64,000 nt of DNA from Muscardinus avellanarius. Taxonomy: Eukaryota > Chordata > Mammalia > Rodentia > Gliridae. Position numbers and translations under genes: made by a program. Positions 59,512 through 64,000 of the stretch are shown here, piece after piece. Position 1 is the first letter of the stretch. Every line of letters starts with the position of its first letter. The notes under the pieces were generated by a model. The model made no database searches. It was not told the DNA's origin and worked only from the letters and a program-made list of their open reading frames with translations. Location: contig OY726572.1 in assembly GCA_963383645.1 (NCBI GenBank), positions 73,619,002 to 73,683,001 on the forward strand. The letters are read 5' to 3'.

Positions 59512-59832
59512 CTCTCCCTTTCCTTTTCTTTCCTTTCCTTTTCTTTTCTTTTCTCTGCTTTTCCTTTCTTTCCTTTCCTTTCCTTTCCTTTCCTTTCCTT
59601 TCCTTTCCTTTCCTTTTCTTTTCTTTTCTTCTTTTTGCTGCTGAAGATTGAACCCAGGGGTCATTGTTCCTCTAAGCTACACCCTATCCTCTTTGTTTAA
59701 TTCGGAAACAGGGTTTCTCTAATTTTTTGAGGGTCTTACTAATTTTCTGAGGCTAGCTTCAAACCTGAAATCCTCTTGCCTCAATCTCCCAAGGGCTATG
59801 ATTATAGGGATGCACCACCATACCAAGCATGC
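59512..59832 (-). mobile_element. SINE (reverse) with long (CCTTT)n polypyrimidine tail
   Basis: A ~120-bp C/T-only-type tract (59512-59635, regular CCTTT units 59561-59613) abuts a diverged reverse SINE (59636-59832: 'gaagattgaacccaggggtc', 'ctctaagctacaccc', 'gggatgcaccaccatacca'). The tract occupies the SINE tail position. Confidence 0.88.
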
Positions 59833-60053
59833 TCTGTAACTCATCTTAACATCATCAGTATCCAGTATCTCTTAATGTCTACATCTTTTATATTTCCTCC
59901 TACTGTTTCTACCTTGATTAAAAAAATCTCAGCTGCCTCCTTTCACGCTTATTCTCCCTTTGGCATAGCCACTGATGCAAAGGTGGCAGCTTCTGTTCCT
60001 GACACAGCTCTCACCCCTCCATCCCTCCCCACCAGGTCTTCGAGTCTCCAGCT

Positions 60054-61109
60054 ATGACTCCACTCGCTTGAACCACCCAGCTCTTGGGAGCTGAGAACAA
60101 TCCAAGAATCCTGTCTTGTTCTTGCCAGCCTGATACCTAAGGAACAGGCTAGAATTAAGGCCATCAGGCAGCATCATGGCAAGATGGTGCTGGGCCAGAT
60201 CACTGTGGACATGATGTACGGTGCATGAGAAGCATAAAGGACTGATATATGAAACATCAGTTCTGGATCCTGATGAGGACATCTGATTCTGAGGCCATAA
60301 TAATGCCAGAAACTGTTGCCTGACACTAAGGGTGGGAGAGACCCCTGCATGAGGACTTATTTTGGCTGCTGGTAACTGGATAGATCTCAGCAGACAAACA
60401 GGTATCTTGGCTTTCAGAAGAGTGGGCAAAGAGGGCAGTGCTGCCTTCTCATGTTGTCACCATGCTGAACAACTTTCCCACCAACCCTATGCCCTATGTC
60501 TCAACTAGGTCCAGCCATTACAGCCCTCACTAGTGAAAGTAACTTTTCCTGGGCATATGCAAAAGGTATTATTTAAATCTGGTACTGATTGCTGGTTTAT
60601 GAAGATTGTATGGATCTGATTACAAAGCTACTGTGAGTTGCAGCAAAGATGTACCAGAATCTCTACCAGGAGGGCAGTAGTACTGGGGTTATTGACTCTA
60701 AGGTGGAAGGGTCCCACAATGTCACCAACATGTTAGGCTATACTGATGCTCAGTTTGCTGAGTGGATGCGCTTATATCTCACCATCCACTGTGACCCTGG
60801 GGAGGACAGTGTGGTTGCCCATACCTGCCACTTGGTGGGCAGTGCTCTTTCAAATCCTTTCCTGTCCTTTGCAGTAACTATGAATGGTCTGGCAGGGCCA
60901 GTACATGGACTAGAAAATCAGGAGGTGCTTATCTGGCTAACACGACTACAGAAGGAAGTTGGCAAAGATGAGAAGTCACAAGAGTACATCTGGAACACAC
61001 TCAATTCAGGACGGATTGTCCCGGGCTATGGACGTGCAGTAGTGAAGAAAACCAATTCATGATATTCCTGTTAGCAAGAGTTTCTCTGAAGCACCTACTG
61101 AATGACCCC
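60054..61109 (+). pseudogene. CS: Citrate synthase processed pseudogene, intronless and truncated
   Basis: This is a retrocopy of the nuclear gene for mitochondrial citrate synthase (oxaloacetate + acetyl-CoA to citrate). From the ATG at 60054, codons 1-12 align with the transit-peptide start of CS, but codon 6 is a TGA stop. About 50 nt of the transit-peptide region are then missing, and similarity resumes around 60118 ([10 protein letters not shown]). Further stops and frameshifts follow around 60225-60640. From 60649 a 137-codon frame stays open ([48 protein letters not shown]). It matches CS from about residue 216 and contains no introns although it spans several exons of the parent gene. 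In this frame the catalytic His of the GPLHGL motif is kept, but the His of PGYGHA is Arg. Out-of-frame matches to the RYTCQREFALKHLPNDP region continue to about 61109, where similarity ends near residue 373 of about 466. The distal catalytic Asp is therefore absent and no function is expected. No poly-A tail is seen. It lies in the first coding intron of CTNNA2, same strand. Confidence 0.93.
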
Positions 61110-62470
61110 AGGGGGAAATTGACTACCAGAAATTAAGGACGCTTAGAAGCCTAATTTTGTTTTCTTTCAGGGGGGCTTTAAACACTTAAGATTAAGTTAT
61201 ATCTGAAACACTGGGAATATGGTTGAAGTTAAAAGATAAATTATGACTTTAAAAAATGAAAACTGACCTCTTTTTCTACAACCAGCCCTCTTTCCCTGCC
61301 TGGTGTGAGTCACCCATCAACTCTAGGATAACCAGGGATAATGCTGCAGAGAGCATGGGTTCAGTTTGGCCCCCTACATTCTTTAGAATGAATATCCATC
61401 TCCTCTTCCCCAAGTCAAATCAGGTTTTAAACAATCTACAGTCATTTGGGAACTTTTGCTTCTCCTCTGCCCAGCCCTCCAGGCCAGCGAGCCAGAACTC
61501 TGCCCCTTCTGCTTCCATAGGAATCATGCTGGATTGTCAGCTGTATCAAGACCTTCAGCCATGAAGGTAAACATACACACACCTCCTAGAAAAGTATGGG
61601 TTATCTAGAAATGCCTTGACAATTTTTCAATGCAACCAGGTGACCATAAAGGCATGGCATTTGTTGCGATTGGTACCCAGTGTTTCTTTTTTTTAAAATT
61701 ACCCCCATTAAAATTAAGGTCTGGGAATGTTCTGTATCCCACTCCTCCTTCCAGACTCTCAACACCTGCTGTGCCTCAAGCTGAAGACACGCTGGACTTT
61801 TCCCTGTTGGTCTGTACTACAGACTCCTCTTGGATTTTTAATAAATGACCTCTTGGAGGGTCTGTCCTATCTGTGGGTCTTTCCCAGTCATTTGGCTTTA
61901 TCAATGCTTAATGTGAACCAAGCCTTCTACTTCCGCAAAATACAACCATCTTACCTTTCTCTTCTATTAATATGCATAATAGGCATAGAACAGGGACTCA
62001 GGAACGACCCATTCCTTCATGATCTGATCCCAGAGGTTCCAGTATTTCTTTCTAAGCAGAAATAGTTTAATATTGGACAGTCTCTTTTTGAATATTAGTC
62101 CTAGTCCTACTGCTGGGACCATTCAAAAGAGTAATAAAAGGCCATCCCCCTTATGCCCTACCATAAGAAAATGTTCCCTTATTTATCAGTGTTTTTTTTG
62201 TTGTTTGTTTGTTTTTTGTTTTTTTACCCTTCCCCAAGAACTCACAACACAGTATTCCTTTCAAAAGCCCCATTTGGTCAGGTTTTCTGTGACTCAGAGT
62301 GCTCTATGGCCTTCTCTTTGAAGAAGGATTGAGATGCACTCCTGCTGTCCCTCCGTCCTCCCTCAGAACTCCTGCTTGGATTTGTGTGGATCCCCAGACC
62401 CCAGAATCACACTGCTGAGATGGACACACTGTCAACCTGTGGGTAGCCTTTAAGTCACCTACAAATTGTT
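61110..62470 (+). other. Repeat-poor tract, possible remnant of the retrocopy's 3'UTR
   Basis: These 1.36 kb directly follow the citrate synthase similarity and hold no recognisable SINE, L1 or microsatellite. The composition is more mRNA-like (GC-richer patches, an AATAAA at about 61840) than the flanking intron. It could be the 3'UTR left after an internal deletion of the last ~90 codons, or ordinary intron. I cannot recall the CS 3'UTR well enough to decide. Open frames of 65-112 codons here show no familiar domain. Confidence 0.3.
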
Positions 62471-63449
62471 CTGTGTAAAACGTAATTATTTTTATTATAA
62501 AACATTCATAAACATGATTTTTATGATAGAAGTTTAATTATTTTTCTATAACATTATTGCTGTGTTATCAAGGCTAACTACAACCTCTCCTGGAATGAAA
62601 TCTTAATGTCAGGCCTGATGTGACTGCTAATTCTCAGAAGACATGTGACTAAGAAAAAGAGATCGAGAAATATTAGAAGTAAACTTGATAATCATTGCTT
62701 AAAGCAAAATATGGAACAGAGTGAGAAAATTAAACCACAGGGCCAGTGCTGTCCAACACATACATACAACTCTATTAATTGCATAAAATTCATAGCAATG
62801 CTTTGTGACCATATGCTCTTAGCTCTGATGTATAAAAAATGAACTTTAACAAAAGAGAATTTAAGGATTTTAGAGTAAACTTCATTCAGTGTGACAAACA
62901 CAACGGCATTAGGAATTTACTATTGTTAAGTATTTAAAATAGCCAACAGAACTTTACCTCATTTCAATGTGCCTTGAGGGTTACACATTTATCTTGCAAT
63001 ATTGATGCCTGTTAGAGAAATTTTGCATTGTTGCAATCAGAGATGATTCATCATTGGAAAGTTAGTCCCAGAAAAAGATGTCTAAACTATTTAATAAATT
63101 AGAAAAGTAAGGATTTTTAATAAATAACCTTTTGTATAGATAAGTTTTATTGGGAAATTAAAACACTGCATTAGGCAACTTTATGAGAAAATTTTTAAAA
63201 ATTAGGAAATTAAGAAACACTCATAGATTAGATGAAAGGGAAATTACAAACTATGATTAAGCTTCTGAAAGGATCCCTTTCTAACAAAATTTACAAACTC
63301 AGAAAACCTGTGTTCAGTTTAAAATTTGGAATTAAGTGCCTCTGTTATTTAAAAAGTGATGTGAATAAATTAAGTACTGTTTTAAAGAAATTAGAAAAAG
63401 AATATTGAAAGTAACTAGAAAAAGAGGATTTAACAACAATGAAAACTGA
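62471..63449 (+). other. CTNNA2: AT-rich intronic sequence
   Basis: AT-rich stretch between the retrocopy region and the terminal L1. Nothing recognised. Confidence 0.45.
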
Positions 63450-63935
63450 ATCATATGGTAGGTTCGTTCCCATTCTTCTGAGGATCCTCCATATCGTTTT
63501 CCAAAGTGGCTTCATTAATTTGCGATCCCACCAACAATATATTAGAGTTTCTATGGAACTGGAAAACATTATGCTAAGTGAGATCAGTCAGGCCCAAAAA
63601 GTAAGAAAACAGATGTTCTTTCTAATATATGGAAGCTAAGGAGAAAATTAATCATAGGAGGAACTCTAGGTGGAAAAGGAGAAACTATAGATGAGCAAAT
63701 AAGGTGACTTAAATGAGGGGGATGGGAGGGGGAAGAAGAAAATTCCCTAATGTATATAATGTGCATTCACAAATATCAAAGTCAGTCACTAAGCCAAACA
63801 TGAGAAGGAGAGAGGGGGGTGGTTGGGAACTGGGGAAGGGCTAAATGAGTAATGTGTGCATGTGTGCCCCTACCACATTGTATCCCATTAAGATGCATGA
63901 CTACGTGCACTAATAAATAAAATAAAACAAAATAA
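63450..63935 (+). mobile_element. L1 3' end with inverted 5' segment
   Basis: 63450-63550 is reverse-oriented L1 ORF2 (compare 10603-10710: 'ccattcttctga.gatcctcca', 'gatcccaccaacaatatatt'), joined at about 63551 to plus-oriented 'ctatggaactggaaaacatt...gctaagtgagatcagtcag' and the G-rich 3'UTR, ending near 63935 with 'cactaataaataaaataaaac'. Confidence 0.83.
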
Positions 63936-64000
63936 ACATAATAGAAACAAGAAAGTAAAGTGAATTGATAGAACAAAAAAGCAAAAAGGGTTAAATGTAT

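Noticed and set aside
60649..61062. Functional citrate synthase-like gene
   Set aside because: Upstream stops and frameshifts, loss of the C-terminus and a catalytic His-to-Arg change make it a pseudogene.

Overview
The window looks like nuclear DNA from a rodent, most likely a squirrel-family (Sciuridae) genome. It is AT-rich, with very low gene density, abundant composite SINEs whose 5' half resembles B1/7SL and whose 3' half resembles an ID/tRNA element, L1 3' ends in several age classes, older MIR/L2/hAT-type repeats, and many CA/GT microsatellites. The family assignment rests on recognising the SINE type and has not been checked by a search.

Only one real protein-coding segment is supported. 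On the + strand, positions 56834-56935 encode the first 34 residues of alpha-N-catenin (CTNNA2). It sits between a good splice acceptor (AG at 56827-56828) and a strong donor (GTAAG at 56936). Everything upstream is therefore either an intron between a 5'-untranslated exon and this exon, or 5' flanking DNA. Everything downstream is the start of the first coding intron. That intron carries a decayed processed copy of citrate synthase (60054-61109, + strand), possibly followed by its old 3'UTR.

Layout: 1-8.9 kb holds scattered minus-strand SINEs, microsatellites, one MIR and an ancient L2-like tract. 8.9-11.4 kb is an old minus-strand L1 interrupted by a younger L1 with a perfect 16-bp target-site duplication (TSD). 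11.6-20.9 kb is a mosaic of old plus-strand L1 pieces, interrupted by a younger L1 with a 19-bp TSD, by nested SINEs and by a ~220-bp inverted repeat. 21-32 kb holds SINEs and AT-rich unique sequence with an L2 piece. 32-45 kb is mostly unique sequence with one L1 and isolated SINEs, an ID element, L2 and a hAT-type MER. 45.5-47 kb is an old L2 split by an L1 with an inverted 5' end. 50-54.3 kb is repeat-rich. 54.3-57.5 kb, around the coding exon, is SINE-free. 57.5-64 kb holds nested SINEs, the citrate synthase retrocopy, and a second L1 with an inverted 5' end at the window edge.

I found no RNA gene, CRISPR array, complete second gene or intact transposase or reverse transcriptase frame. 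Open frames of 60-119 codons elsewhere fall in repeats or low-complexity sequence, or have no recognisable similarity. I see no evidence of an undescribed biological system. The notable observations concern retrotransposon structure, SINE-linked microsatellites and the retrocopy.
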